NCBI GenBank assembly: GCA_019746735.1
Contig: JAIERT010000078.1
Location: 1-38,034, forward strand
Origin: Burkholderiaceae bacterium
GTDB lineage: Bacteria > Pseudomonadota > Gammaproteobacteria > Burkholderiales > Burkholderiaceae_C
Reading direction: 5' to 3'
Length of the DNA stretch: 38,034 nucleotides
Under the pieces are notes generated by a model that worked only from the letters and a program-made list of their open reading frames with translations, was not told the origin of the DNA and ran no database searches. Below are positions 17,212 to 25,450 of this stretch, one piece after another (the stretch's first letter is position 1; each line of letters opens with the position of its first letter). Both the position numbers and the translations under genes were made by a program.

Positions 17212-17772
17212 ATGATCCATACTTTCTACCGCGGCGGGCTGCTGGTCCTCGCCTTGTTGCTCGCTGCCTGTGGCAGCAGTTCGATCGGCCCCGAGCGCGA
17301 CATCAACGACCCGAGCAACTCGCTGGTCTTCGCCTATGTCGACATGAGCGAGGCGCCGACCAAGATCGACGGTGCGAGCCTCAAGCCGCAAGGTGAGGAG
17401 GGCTACTGGCACATGAACGTGGCCAAGGACGGCCAGCTGCTGAGCCAGCCCTACCTGCCGCCGGGGTCCTACCAGCTGTCCCAGCTGGAGGGCTCGGGCT
17501 TCTTTGCGGGCAACAATGTCTACCGCTTTCCAGCCTATGGTCGCAACGAGACCTCGGTGCGCATCCAGAAGCCCGGCATCTACTTCCTCGGTGCGTTCCG
17601 CTATGCCAAGGTCAAGACCGGTTTCTTTGAGGGGGGCAAGTTCGCGATCGAGCGCACCAACCAGCCCACGGAGCTTGACCTGCTGCAGCGGCTGGAGAAG
17701 GAAAGCTGGGTCAAGGGCACGCAGTGGGAGGCCCGTATCCGCAATCGCATGGCCGAGCTGAGGAGGAAATGA
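17212..17772 (+). CDS. Lipoprotein of unknown family, copy 1 of a tandem pair
   Basis: A 186-residue lipoprotein. The signal peptide ends in the lipobox LAAC with C20 as lipidation site; Gly at +2 predicts outer-membrane sorting. I do not recognise the family. The mature protein starts GSSSIGPERDINDPSNSLVF, has the segment LPPGSYQLSQLEG, then YGRNETSVRIQKPGIYFLGAF, and ends in a charged helix with ESWVKGTQWEARIRNRM. The PPGSY turn followed by GIYFLG suggests a small beta-sandwich. The next gene is a clear paralogue with the same blocks in the same order. It lies between the binding protein and ATPase of an ABC transporter, so an envelope role linked to that transporter is possible but not shown. 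Confidence 0.8.
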   Translation: MIHTFYRGGLLVLALLLAACGSSSIGPERDINDPSNSLVFAYVDMSEAPTKIDGASLKPQGEEGYWHMNVAKDGQLLSQPYLPPGSYQLSQLEGSGFFAGNNVYRFPAYGRNETSVRIQKPGIYFLGAFRYAKVKTGFFEGGKFAIERTNQPTELDLLQRLEKESWVKGTQWEARIRNRMAELRRK

Positions 17773-17873
17773 GCGGCAGCCAGGTGTCCCGACCCTCGTC
17801 GGACCGCTGAACTGTGCGCGCATCCTTCCCCCGCACGCCATCGCCCTGTGTACGTCTCGCTTCAGGAGTCGCC

Positions 17874-18410
17874 ATGAATAGTTTGATCCGGGTTTTTTGT
17901 GTTGTGTGGCTTTCGGCCCTGCTCGCGGCCTGTGGCAGCGACGGCATCGGCCCCAAGCGTGACATCAACGACCCGACCAATTCCCTGGTGTTCGCCTACA
18001 TCGACATGACCGGCGCGCCCAGCAAGAAAATCTATGAGGCCAGTCTCAAGCCGCAGGGGGAGGAAGGCTACTGGCACATGACGGTGTCGGACGACGGCCG
18101 GCTCTTGAGCCAACCTGTTCTGCCGCCGGGCTCCTACCAGATCTCGCGACTGGCGGGACCTAACCACCTGTACAACTTTCCGCTGTACGGTCGCAACGAA
18201 ACGGCCGTGCGCATCCAGCAGCCGGGGATCTACTTTCTGGGCGCCTACCGCTACGTCCGGCTGAAGTCCGGGCAGTTTGACGTCGAGCGCGTGAGCTCGC
18301 CTTCCGAACTGGAGCTGTTGCAGCGGCTGCAGAAAGAGGACTGGGTCAAGGGGACGCAGTGGGAGGCGCGCCTGCGCGACCGTATCGCCGCGCTGAGGGG
18401 GAAACGATGA
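17874..18410 (+). CDS. Lipoprotein of unknown family, copy 2 of a tandem pair
   Basis: A 178-residue lipoprotein, paralogous to the one just upstream. The lipobox is LAAC with C20, and Gly at +2 predicts outer-membrane sorting. Shared blocks include GPKRDINDPTNSLVFAYIDM, LKPQGEEGYWHM, LPPGSYQISRL, YGRNETAVRIQQPGIYFLGAYRY and EDWVKGTQWEARLRDRI. It lacks a short insertion present in copy 1 after the RL/QLEG position. The ATG at 17874 has CAGGAG at good spacing; an upstream in-frame ATG would spoil the signal peptide. The high similarity indicates tandem duplication. Its stop overlaps the start of the third lipoprotein gene (ATGA), so the two are translationally coupled. Function unknown. Confidence 0.8.
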   Translation: MNSLIRVFCVVWLSALLAACGSDGIGPKRDINDPTNSLVFAYIDMTGAPSKKIYEASLKPQGEEGYWHMTVSDDGRLLSQPVLPPGSYQISRLAGPNHLYNFPLYGRNETAVRIQQPGIYFLGAYRYVRLKSGQFDVERVSSPSELELLQRLQKEDWVKGTQWEARLRDRIAALRGKR

Positions 18411-19045
18411 TCCGGGTGCAACATCGTCTGGCACCGCTGTGCCGCCTGGTCTGGATGGGCGTCGCCGCCCTGTTGCTGACGGCCTGTGTGCCGACCAGCC
18501 GCATCCAGCCCCTAGAGAAACTGGCCGATCTGCCCTCGGGTGAGGTGGTGCTGGTCGGCCGCATCGAGCTCGATCCGCCGCTCAGGCCCGGCGAGCAGAA
18601 ACTGAGCCCGCGCTACGCCGAGTACGACCGCCTGGCCATGGTGATCTTGGGCGAGGAGCCGCGCGATGTGGATCGCCCGGCCCTGGGGGATATGAAGCAG
18701 CGCATCAACGCGACGTTCGGCGAACATTTCTTCGTCAACCATCCGTCCCGGCCTTTCTACATCCTCAAGACCTGGGTGGTGATGCGCGCGGAGATCCGGG
18801 TGGTGTCGCCGAACGCGCGCGTCGACGATGGCGTGGCGCCCTTGCAGGGCCTGTTTCGCGTCGACGTGAAGCCGGGAGACCAGGCCGTCTACATCGGCGC
18901 CATCCGCTACCACCGTGACGAGTTCTTCGGCACCACCCGGGTGGTGGTGCGTGACGACTACGCCAGCGCGAATGCCGAGTTCCAGCGTCGTTTCGGTCGC
19001 ACCATGACCTTGCGCAAGTCGCTGGCCGTCCCGGTGCGGCCCTGA
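18407..19045 (+). CDS. Third lipoprotein, unrelated to the tandem pair
   Basis: A 212-residue lipoprotein with lipobox LLTAC (C27) and Val at +2, again compatible with outer-membrane sorting. It does not share the blocks of the two preceding lipoproteins. Landmarks are LADLPSGEVVLVGRIELDPPL, a segment PRYAEYDRLAMVILGEE, and a C-terminal stretch with GDQAVYIGAIRYHRDEFFG. GEVVLVGRIEL and VYIGAIRYHRD look like strands of a beta-rich fold. I do not recognise the family. The start codon overlaps the previous stop, with GAGGGGG as Shine-Dalgarno, so it is co-translated with copy 2. The ATPase gene follows after 12 bases, tying the lipoproteins to the transporter. Confidence 0.78.
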   Translation: MIRVQHRLAPLCRLVWMGVAALLLTACVPTSRIQPLEKLADLPSGEVVLVGRIELDPPLRPGEQKLSPRYAEYDRLAMVILGEEPRDVDRPALGDMKQRINATFGEHFFVNHPSRPFYILKTWVVMRAEIRVVSPNARVDDGVAPLQGLFRVDVKPGDQAVYIGAIRYHRDEFFGTTRVVVRDDYASANAEFQRRFGRTMTLRKSLAVPVRP

Positions 19046-19057
19046 GCCCACGCCACC

Positions 19058-19879
19058 ATGATGGTCCCTGCAGCGCATGCACTCGAGCTGCTGGGCATCA
19101 CCTGCACCTTTGCCGCTCCCGGTGGCGGGACGTCCTACACCGCGGTGGCCGACAGCACGCTGCGCGTGGCCGCCGGGGAGTTCGTCTCGGTCGTGGGCCC
19201 GACGGGCTGCGGTAAATCCACGCTGCTCAATGTGGGGGCGGGTCTGCTGGTGCCGAGTGCCGGCGAGGTGCGTGTCTTCGGCGAGACCTTACGCGGGCTG
19301 AACCGGCGCGCCGGCTACATGTTCCAGGCCGAGGCCCTGCTGCCCTGGCGCAGCGCGCTGGACAACGTGCTGCTGGGCCTGCAGTACCGCGGCGTGCCCG
19401 AGGCCGAGGCGCGGGCCCAGGCCGAGGACTGGCTGGCCCGTGTGGGTCTGGCCGGCTTTGGCGACCGCTATCCGCACCAGCTCTCGGGCGGCATGCGCAA
19501 GCGCACGGCCCTGGCCCAGACCCTGGCGCTGGATCCGGACATCATCCTCATGGACGAGCCCTTCAGCGCGCTGGACGTGCAGACGCGCCAGCTGATGGAG
19601 AACGAGGTGCTGGAGCTCTGGAGCGCCAAGAAGAAGGCCGTGCTCTTCATCACGCACGACCTCGACGAGGCCATTGCCATGAGCGACCGGGTGGTCGTGC
19701 TCTCGGCCGGTCCGGCCACGCGCCCGATCGGTGAATTCGACATCGACCTGCCGCGCCCGCGCAATGTGGCCGAAGTACGCAACACACCGCGTTTCGTCGA
19801 GCTGCACCGTCAGATCTGGGACGTGTTGCGCGAAGAGGTGCTCACGGGCTACCAGCAGCAGCTGAGGAAGGTGGCATGA
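19058..19879 (+). CDS. NitT/TauT-type ABC transporter ATP-binding protein
   Basis: A 273-residue cytoplasmic ATPase that powers import through the permease encoded next. Walker A GPTGCGKST is at 47-55, the Q-loop at Q90, the ABC signature LSGGM at 142-146, Walker B IILMDEP at 162-168 and the switch histidine at H200 (ITHD). The C-terminal tail with PRPRNVAEVRNTPRF is typical of the SsuB/TauB/NrtD group. Two adjacent ATGs are possible starts; the first is used. The stop overlaps the permease start (ATGA). All nucleotide-binding elements are intact. Confidence 0.93.
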   Translation: MMVPAAHALELLGITCTFAAPGGGTSYTAVADSTLRVAAGEFVSVVGPTGCGKSTLLNVGAGLLVPSAGEVRVFGETLRGLNRRAGYMFQAEALLPWRSALDNVLLGLQYRGVPEAEARAQAEDWLARVGLAGFGDRYPHQLSGGMRKRTALAQTLALDPDIILMDEPFSALDVQTRQLMENEVLELWSAKKKAVLFITHDLDEAIAMSDRVVVLSAGPATRPIGEFDIDLPRPRNVAEVRNTPRFVELHRQIWDVLREEVLTGYQQQLRKVA

Positions 19880-20721
19880 ATCTCTGGCAAACGCTCAAGC
19901 CGCGCGCTGGCAATCTGCGCTGGTGGCAGCTCGGCGTGCTGCTGGCCTTCCTGGGCCTGTGGCAACTGGCCTCGCGTGATGCCCAGCTGGCCTTCTTCCT
20001 GGGCGATCCCGTGCAGGTGGCCGGGCGGATCTGGTCCTGGTTCCTGCCCTGGGCGGTGGCGCCGAACGTTCTCTTTCCCGACGGGCTGAGCGGCAATGCC
20101 GACATCTACCGCCATCTCGGCACCACCTTGCTGGAGACCTTCCTGGCCTTCGGCATCGGCACCGTGCTGGGCCTGGTCTGCGGGCTCTGGCTGGCGCTCT
20201 CGCCCCTGGCCAGCGCCATCCTCGATCCCTACATCAAGGCGGCCAACGCCATGCCGCGCGTGATCCTGGCGCCCATCTTCGCCATGTGGTTCGGTCTGGG
20301 CATCTGGAGCAAGGTGGCGCTGGCCGTGACCCTGGTGTTCTTCATCGTCTTCTTCAACGTCTACCAGGGCGTGCGCGAGGTCAGCCCCGTGGTGCTGGCC
20401 AACGCCCGCATGCTGGGCGCCAACCAGCGTCAGCTCTTGCGCACCGTCTACCTGCCGAGTGCCACGGCCTGGGTGTTCTCCAGCCTGCACACCTCGGTGG
20501 GCCTGGCCTTCGTGGGGGCGGTGGTGGGCGAGTACCTGGGGTCGGCGCGCGGCGTGGGCTACCTGATCCTGCAGGCCGAGGGGACTTTCGACGTCAACAC
20601 GGTCTTCGCGGGCATCGTGGTGCTCACGGCCTTCGCGCTGCTGCTCGACGGCCTGGTGGGGCGCATCGAGCGGCGCCTCATGAAATGGCAGCCGCGCGCG
20701 GGCGAGACCGAGAAACTCTGA
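19876..20721 (+). CDS. NitT/TauT-type ABC transporter permease
   Basis: A 281-residue integral membrane protein of the binding-protein-dependent permease family, with about six to seven hydrophobic helices, the first near 17-33 (LGVLLAFLGLWQLAS). The cytoplasmic coupling loop is visible as EVSPVVLANARMLGANQRQLLRTVYLP in the last third, with the EAA-like pattern that contacts the ATPase. It starts inside the ATPase stop codon. With the binding protein and ATPase it makes a full importer. The gene ends 21 bases from the convergent lytic transglycosylase gene; the gap contains a GGGCG/CGCCC repeat but no T-run. Confidence 0.92.
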   Translation: MNLWQTLKPRAGNLRWWQLGVLLAFLGLWQLASRDAQLAFFLGDPVQVAGRIWSWFLPWAVAPNVLFPDGLSGNADIYRHLGTTLLETFLAFGIGTVLGLVCGLWLALSPLASAILDPYIKAANAMPRVILAPIFAMWFGLGIWSKVALAVTLVFFIVFFNVYQGVREVSPVVLANARMLGANQRQLLRTVYLPSATAWVFSSLHTSVGLAFVGAVVGEYLGSARGVGYLILQAEGTFDVNTVFAGIVVLTAFALLLDGLVGRIERRLMKWQPRAGETEKL

Positions 20722-20742
20722 GGGCGGCCGGCCCGCCCGGCC

Positions 20743-22191
20743 TCACATGAAGACGATGACCTTGTCGCCGGCCTTGAAGACGGCGTTCTCGCTCACCTTG
20801 TTCCAGCGGGCCACCGAGCTGACGGGCAGGCGGTAGCGCAGGGCGATGTTGGCCACCGAATCACCCTTGCGGCCGACCTTGAGCACGGTGCGGCGCGGCG
20901 TACCGGCCTTGCGTGGCACATGTTCGCGCGCCAGGTGCAGCTGGCCGTTGTCGGCGATGCGCTCGGTCACGTCGCGCTCCTGGCTGGCCGGACGCGGCAC
21001 CAGCAGGGTGGAGCCGGCGCGGATCAGCATGCGCGGCGGGATGCGGTTGACATAGCGCAGGTCGGCCTCGCTCATCTTCACGCGCCGCGCGGCTTCGTCC
21101 GGCTTCATGGTGGTGGGGGCGATCCAGACCGTCCAGCTCGACAGCCGATCCCCCACGTAGGCATCCAGGTTGCGCTGGAAGATCTCGGCGTTGTCCCAGG
21201 GCAGCAGGATCTGTGGCGTGCCTGCGGCCAGGATGACCGGGCGGTGCAAGGAGGGGTTGAGCGCCTTGAAGTCTTCCAGGCGCACCTCGGCCAGCTTGGC
21301 GGCCAGGGTCACGTCGATGTCGCGCGTGATGGTGACGGTGTCGAAGTAGGGGTGGTTCTCGATGACCGGCAGCTTGATGTTGAACTTGCCGGGCTCGGCC
21401 ACGATGTTCTTCATGGCCTGCAGCTTGGGGATGTAGTAGCGCGTCTCCATGGGCATGTTCAGGTCCAGGTAGCCCGTGCCCTTCTTCAGTCGCTTGTTCT
21501 TGGCAATCGCGCGGCCCACGCTGCCTTCACCCCAGTTGTAGGAGGCCAGCGCCAGATGCCAGTCGCCAAACATGCCGTAGAGGCGTTCCAGGTAATCGAG
21601 CGCGGCGCGTGTGGAGGCCAGCACGTCGCGCCGGTCGTCGCGGAAGGCGTTCTGCTTGAGCTGATAGAGCTTGCCCGTGCTGGGGATGAACTGCCACATG
21701 CCGGCAGCGCGGGCATGCGAGTAGGCCTGCGGGTTGTAGGCGCTCTCGATGAAGGGCAGCAGCGCGAGTTCGGTCGGCAGGCCGCGGCGCTCGATCTCCT
21801 CGACGATGTGGAAGAGATACATGCGCGAACGCTCGGCCATGTTCTCCAGGTCCTGGGGGCGTGCGGCATACCACTGCTCACGGCCAGGCACCAGCGGGCT
21901 GTCGAGATCGGGCATGGCAAAGCCATGGCGGATGCGTTCCCAGAGATCGCCTGGCGGCGTCAGGGCGATGACCTTGCGCTGCGCGGGTTCGAGTGCCGGG
22001 ATCGGGGTGAGCTCGCCCTGGGGATAGACGGGACGGTGCAGGCTGAAGGCGGGGGCGGCAGGCGGGGTGTCGTCGCGGGCCGGAGGGGGGAAGGGTGTGT
22101 CGGAGGTGGCAACGGGGCCGGGTGACAGGCTGGCGCAGCCGGCCAGCAGGAGCAAGAGGGCCGCAAGGCCGGCAGTTCGGAACAGTTTCAT
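20743..22191 (-). CDS. MltD-like membrane-bound lytic murein transglycosylase with LysM
   Basis: A 482-residue lipoprotein that cleaves the glycan strands of peptidoglycan. The lipobox is LAGC (C19). The lytic transglycosylase domain contains the catalytic glutamate E149 in [17 protein letters not shown], followed by [13 protein letters not shown] and [14 protein letters not shown], all family signatures. The C-terminal region has one clear LysM repeat ([26 protein letters not shown], the last 45 residues) and a more divergent one in the middle ([23 protein letters not shown]). The fold order fits MltD. Its start overlaps the stop of the upstream glyoxalase gene, so both are on one transcript. 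Confidence 0.92.
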   Translation of the reverse strand: MKLFRTAGLAALLLLLAGCASLSPGPVATSDTPFPPPARDDTPPAAPAFSLHRPVYPQGELTPIPALEPAQRKVIALTPPGDLWERIRHGFAMPDLDSPLVPGREQWYAARPQDLENMAERSRMYLFHIVEEIERRGLPTELALLPFIESAYNPQAYSHARAAGMWQFIPSTGKLYQLKQNAFRDDRRDVLASTRAALDYLERLYGMFGDWHLALASYNWGEGSVGRAIAKNKRLKKGTGYLDLNMPMETRYYIPKLQAMKNIVAEPGKFNIKLPVIENHPYFDTVTITRDIDVTLAAKLAEVRLEDFKALNPSLHRPVILAAGTPQILLPWDNAEIFQRNLDAYVGDRLSSWTVWIAPTTMKPDEAARRVKMSEADLRYVNRIPPRMLIRAGSTLLVPRPASQERDVTERIADNGQLHLAREHVPRKAGTPRRTVLKVGRKGDSVANIALRYRLPVSSVARWNKVSENAVFKAGDKVIVFM

Positions 22192-22955
22192 CGGAAGTCG
22201 TTTTTCCAGAGTCGCAGGGCGGCGAAGATGCCGGCCTCGTCATGGGCCTGCGCCCGGGGCTGGACGGCCTGCACGATGGCAGGCTCGCGGGTGCGCAGGA
22301 AGGGGTTGATGTCACGCTCGACCGCCAGGGTCGAGGGCAGGGTGGGCTGCTGTCGGGCACGCAGGCTCTCGCAGTGCTGCGTGTAGGGTTGCAGCGCCGC
22401 GTTGTCGGGTTCGACGGCGCGCGCGAAGCGCAGATTGCTCAGCGTGTATTCATGCGCACAGCACACACGCGTGGGGCCGGGCAGGGCCGCGAGCTTGTCG
22501 AGCGAGGCCAGCATCTGGGCCGGCGTGCCCTCGAACAGGCGGCCACAGCCGCCGGAGAAGAGCGTGTCACCGCAGAAGAGCAGGGGGGCACCGTCGACAT
22601 CGGCGCAATACCAGGCGATGTGGCCGGCCGTGTGGCCCGGCACATCCAGTACCTCGAAGCGCAGGCCCAGCAGTTCGAGTGCATCGCATTCGCTGTAGCG
22701 CTGCAGGGGCTCGGGCATGTCCTCGCCGGCCGGGCCGTGCACCGCGGCGCCCGTGGCCGCACGCAGCTCGGCCACGCCGCCCACATGATCAGCGTGGTGG
22801 TGTGTGACTAGAATCGCCTGGAGTTGCAGATGTCGGGTCTGCAGCGCCTGCAGCACCGGTTGTGCATCACCGGGGTCGACGACGAGAGCCTGGTGGCCGT
22901 CATGCAGCATCCAGATGTAGTTGTCGTCGAAAGCGGGCAGTGGAAGCAGCGTCAT
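22188..22955 (-). CDS. gloB: Hydroxyacylglutathione hydrolase (glyoxalase II)
   Basis: A 255-residue metallo-beta-lactamase-fold enzyme that hydrolyses S-lactoylglutathione to lactate and glutathione, completing methylglyoxal detoxification. The metal motif HHHADH gives H52, H54, D56 and H57; other ligands are in [13 protein letters not shown] and the CAHEYT motif. The N-terminus [14 protein letters not shown] and length are typical. The start codon overlaps, head to head, with that of the divergent methyltransferase gene (22954), and a TATAAT lies ten bases upstream inside that gene. It overlaps mltD downstream by four bases. Confidence 0.95.
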   Translation of the reverse strand: MTLLPLPAFDDNYIWMLHDGHQALVVDPGDAQPVLQALQTRHLQLQAILVTHHHADHVGGVAELRAATGAAVHGPAGEDMPEPLQRYSECDALELLGLRFEVLDVPGHTAGHIAWYCADVDGAPLLFCGDTLFSGGCGRLFEGTPAQMLASLDKLAALPGPTRVCCAHEYTLSNLRFARAVEPDNAALQPYTQHCESLRARQQPTLPSTLAVERDINPFLRTREPAIVQAVQPRAQAHDEAGIFAALRLWKNDFR

Positions 22956-23739
22956 GAATGCCGGAATTATAGGTTTGCAGGACTGGTTCGAGTCCCCTGC
23001 CGGGACTTATCTGTTGGCGTGGGAGCAACAGCAGTTTGATCTGGCCGTCGTCGATCTCTTCGGCTACCACGCCCTGCAGCTGGGCCTGCCCGCACTCGAT
23101 GCGTTGGCCACCAACCGCATGCCGCATCGCTGGCTTTCCACTGCCGAGGGCGTGCAGGCACCGCGCGCCGTGCTGCAGGCCGATTACGCGGCCCTGCCGT
23201 TTCCCGAGTCCAGCCTGGACCTCGTCGCGCTGCCCCACGCACTGGACAGCCATGCCGATCCGCACGCGGTACTGCGCGAGGTCTCGCGTGTGCTGGTGCC
23301 GGGCGGACGGGTGGTGGTCAGCGGTTTCAACCCCGCCAGTCTGTGGGGACTTCGCCAGGGTTGTGAGCATCTGTGCCGTCGCTTCAAGGTTGGCGCGCCG
23401 CTGCTGCCAAAGGGATTGGACTTCATTGGTTCACGTCGTCTGCGCGACTGGTTACGCCTGCTGGATTTCGAGGTCGAGACCGGTGGCTATGGTTGCTACC
23501 GCCCGCTGCTGCGTGGCGAAAAATGGCTGCAGCGCTGGCGCTGGATGGACCGCGCCGGCGCGCGCTGGTGGCCTTTCTTCGGTGCGGCCTATGTTCTGGT
23601 GGCCGTCAAGCGTGTGCACGGTGTGCGCCTGCTGGAGCCGGCCTGGCGCAAGGCGGGCAGCAAGGCCGGAGCCACGGTGCCGCTGGCGCGCCGGCAGGGC
23701 GACAATCGCGTCTCGATGAAACAGGAACAACACGAGTGA
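22954..23739 (+). CDS. SAM-dependent methyltransferase-like protein
   Basis: A 261-residue protein of the class I methyltransferase type. The usual glycine-rich motif I is degenerate here ([15 protein letters not shown], about 29-43), as in the betaproteobacterial family often annotated only as 'methyltransferase'. The second half of the fold is clearer: [21 protein letters not shown] followed by [21 protein letters not shown]. The C-terminus is long, basic and Trp-rich. The substrate is unknown. GGAAG stands eight bases before the ATG at 22954; the frame is open upstream, but [17 protein letters not shown] is the conserved beginning. Its stop overlaps the rnhA GTG start. It is divergent from gloB with overlapping start codons. 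Confidence 0.75.
   Translation: MNAGIIGLQDWFESPAGTYLLAWEQQQFDLAVVDLFGYHALQLGLPALDALATNRMPHRWLSTAEGVQAPRAVLQADYAALPFPESSLDLVALPHALDSHADPHAVLREVSRVLVPGGRVVVSGFNPASLWGLRQGCEHLCRRFKVGAPLLPKGLDFIGSRRLRDWLRLLDFEVETGGYGCYRPLLRGEKWLQRWRWMDRAGARWWPFFGAAYVLVAVKRVHGVRLLEPAWRKAGSKAGATVPLARRQGDNRVSMKQEQHE
22966..22971 (-). promoter_or_regulatory. -10 element of the gloB promoter, inside the methyltransferase gene
   Basis: A perfect TATAAT on the minus strand, ten bases upstream of the gloB ATG. The transcript would start only a few bases before the ATG, so gloB mRNA would have almost no leader. No good -35 is visible at 16-18 bp. Confidence 0.5.
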
Positions 23740-24176
23740 ACACGGTCGAGATCTACACCGATGGGGCCTGCAAGGGCAATCCGGGCCCCGGGGGCTGGGG
23801 CGTGCTGCTGAAGTCCGGCAGCGTGGAGAAGGAGTTGTTCGGGGGCGAACGCGAGACCACGAACAACCGCATGGAGATGATGGCGGTGATCCAGGCCCTT
23901 GAAGCCCTCAAGCGGCCCTGCCATGTCATCCTGCACGCCGACAGCCAGTACGTGCTCAAGGGCATCAATGAATGGCTGGCCGGCTGGAAAGCCAGGGGCT
24001 GGAAGACGGCGGCGAAGCAGCCGGTGAAGAACGTGGATCTCTGGCAGCGCCTGGACACCCTGCTGAGCCAGACGGAACACCGCATCGAGTGGCGCTGGGT
24101 CAAGGGGCACGATGGCGACCCGGGTAACGAGCGCGCCGATGCCTTGGCCAATCGCGGTGTGGAGCAGGTTCTGTAA
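23736..24176 (+). CDS. rnhA: Ribonuclease HI
   Basis: A 146-residue enzyme that cleaves the RNA strand of RNA-DNA hybrids, removing R-loops and primers. The four catalytic carboxylates are D9 in [17 protein letters not shown]47 in [10 protein letters not shown]69 in HADSQYV and D135 in NERADALA; the [10 protein letters not shown] loop has the conserved histidine. Length is close to E. coli RNase HI (155). The reading frame extends 121 codons upstream, but family comparison places the start at the GTG 23736, which overlaps the methyltransferase stop (GTGA) and has AGGAA eight bases before it. Translational coupling is likely. Confidence 0.96.
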   Translation: MNTVEIYTDGACKGNPGPGGWGVLLKSGSVEKELFGGERETTNNRMEMMAVIQALEALKRPCHVILHADSQYVLKGINEWLAGWKARGWKTAAKQPVKNVDLWQRLDTLLSQTEHRIEWRWVKGHDGDPGNERADALANRGVEQVL

Positions 24177-24206
24177 AGTTCTGCAAAGCCGGGCCTGCCG
24201 GGGGCG

Positions 24207-24230
24207 TGCATGCGTAGCAGCCCGCATGCA
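24207..24230 (+). promoter_or_regulatory. Perfect 8+8 inverted repeat upstream of the RND operon
   Basis: The arms TGCATGCG (24207-24214) and CGCATGCA (24223-24230) are exact complements separated by eight bases. It lies behind rnhA and ahead of a possible extended -10 (TGCTACAGT at 24247-24255). The 24-base size and symmetry are those of a dimeric repressor site; as a hairpin it has no T-run, so a terminator is less likely. No regulator gene is adjacent. Confidence 0.4.
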
Positions 24231-24249
24231 GAGTGGGCGGGGGACTGCT

Positions 24250-24255
24250 ACAGTC
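24250..24255 (+). promoter_or_regulatory. Candidate extended -10 element of the RND operon
   Basis: TGCTACAGT fits an extended -10 (TGn plus TACAGT), 55 bases upstream of the adaptor ATG and 20 bases behind the inverted repeat at 24207-24230. No good -35. A start near 24262 would put the hairpin at 24276-24292 in the leader. Confidence 0.35.
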
Positions 24256-24275
24256 GACGGAGTTCAGCTCTGCCG

Positions 24276-24292
24276 GGACACCTCTGGTGTCC
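24276..24292 (+). other. Hairpin in the probable leader of the RND operon
   Basis: GGACACC and GGTGTCC are perfect seven-base arms around a three-base loop, 18 bases before the adaptor ATG. No T-run follows. It could affect translation start or bind a regulator; no Shine-Dalgarno sequence is clear between it and the ATG. Confidence 0.4.
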
Positions 24293-24310
24293 GACTTCCG
24301 TTTGCTATCC

Positions 24311-25438
24311 ATGGCTTCCAAAATTCTCTATCCGGTGATTGCCGCCATCGGCATCGCAGCGGCTTCGGGTGCCGCCTGGTGGTTCCAGAACCGCAGCACG
24401 GCCGTGGCCCCGGCGCCTGCCGGTGCCGCAGCGCGCGCCAATGGCGCGGGCCCGGCCCGGCCCGTCACGGTCGAGGCCGTGCGGGTGCAGCTGATGAAGC
24501 TCACCGACGACGCCCAGGCCGTGGGCAGCCTGCGCTCGCGCCAGAGCGTGATGCTGCGCCCCGAGGTCAGCGGCCGTGTGCTCAGGCTCAACTTCAGGGA
24601 CGGTGAGCGCGTGCGCAAGGGCCAGCTGCTGGTGCAGTTCGACGACCAGCTGCAGCAGGCCCAGATCAAGCAGAGCCAGGCCGAGCTGTCGATCGCCCAG
24701 GCCAACCACAAGCGCAACCAGGAGCTGCTGGCGCAGAACTTCGTGAGCCAGCGTTCGCTGGACGAGAGCGCCGCCAATCTGGAGGTGGCCCAGGCCAAGC
24801 TCGCGCTGGCGCAGGCCACGGCCGACCGGCTGCGGATCATCGCTCCCTTCGACGGTATCGCCGGCATCCGCAACGTCAGTGTCGGCGACTACCTCAAGGA
24901 CGGCACGGACATCGTGAACCTTGAAGACATCGACACGGTCTATGTGGACTACCGCCTGCCCGAGCGTTACCAGACCCAGGTGAAACCCGGCCAGCGCGTT
25001 TCGGTGGAGCTCGACGCGCTGCCCGGGCGCAGCTTCGATGCGCGGGTGCAGGCTGTCGACCCCTTGATCGATGCCAATGGCCGCTCCATCGGCGTGCGTG
25101 CCAGCATCCCCAACCGCCAGCTGCAGCTGCGCCCGGGCATGTTTGCGCGCGTGAGCACCTTGTTCGGCGTGCGCGAGCGCGCCCGCGTGGTGCCCGAGGA
25201 GGCCATCGTGCCGCAGGGCGGCCGCCAGTTCGTCATCAAGCTCGTGCCGGGGCCGGACAACGACACCCTGGTCTCGCGCCGGGTCGAGGTCAAGGTGGGC
25301 ATCCGCCGCCCGGGCCAGGTCGAGATCGTCGAGGGCCTGCAGGAGGGCGACACCGTGGTCACGGCGGGCCAGCAACGTCTGCAGCGCGATGGCAGCCCGG
25401 TCAAGGTGCTCGAGCTGAACCGCCCGACGGCCGGTTGA
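24311..25438 (+). CDS. RND efflux periplasmic adaptor (membrane fusion protein)
   Basis: A 375-residue adaptor of the AcrA/MexA type that links an inner-membrane RND pump to an outer-membrane channel. An N-terminal membrane anchor (about 5-22) lacks a lipobox, so it is anchored by this helix. The lipoyl half-motifs are RPEVSGRVLRLNFRDGERVRKGQLL and, after a coiled-coil hairpin rich in Gln/Ala/Glu (about 113-165), IIAPFDGIAGIRNVSVGDYL. The beta-barrel and membrane-proximal domains follow. The ATG at 24311 is chosen because it gives the proper anchor; the upstream frame would cover the promoter region. The pump gene follows after 12 bases. Confidence 0.93.
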   Translation: MASKILYPVIAAIGIAAASGAAWWFQNRSTAVAPAPAGAAARANGAGPARPVTVEAVRVQLMKLTDDAQAVGSLRSRQSVMLRPEVSGRVLRLNFRDGERVRKGQLLVQFDDQLQQAQIKQSQAELSIAQANHKRNQELLAQNFVSQRSLDESAANLEVAQAKLALAQATADRLRIIAPFDGIAGIRNVSVGDYLKDGTDIVNLEDIDTVYVDYRLPERYQTQVKPGQRVSVELDALPGRSFDARVQAVDPLIDANGRSIGVRASIPNRQLQLRPGMFARVSTLFGVRERARVVPEEAIVPQGGRQFVIKLVPGPDNDTLVSRRVEVKVGIRRPGQVEIVEGLQEGDTVVTAGQQRLQRDGSPVKVLELNRPTAG

Positions 25439-25450
25439 TCCGGAGGCCGC

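Noticed and set aside
20722-20742. GGGCG/CGCCC repeat between permease and mltD as a bidirectional terminator
   Set aside because: The stem is only five pairs and no T-run occurs on either strand; in this composition such repeats arise by chance.
22980-23004. tRNA T-arm-like sequence (GGTTCGAGTCC)
   Set aside because: No acceptor, D or anticodon arm can be built around it, and it encodes the conserved DWFESP segment of the methyltransferase.
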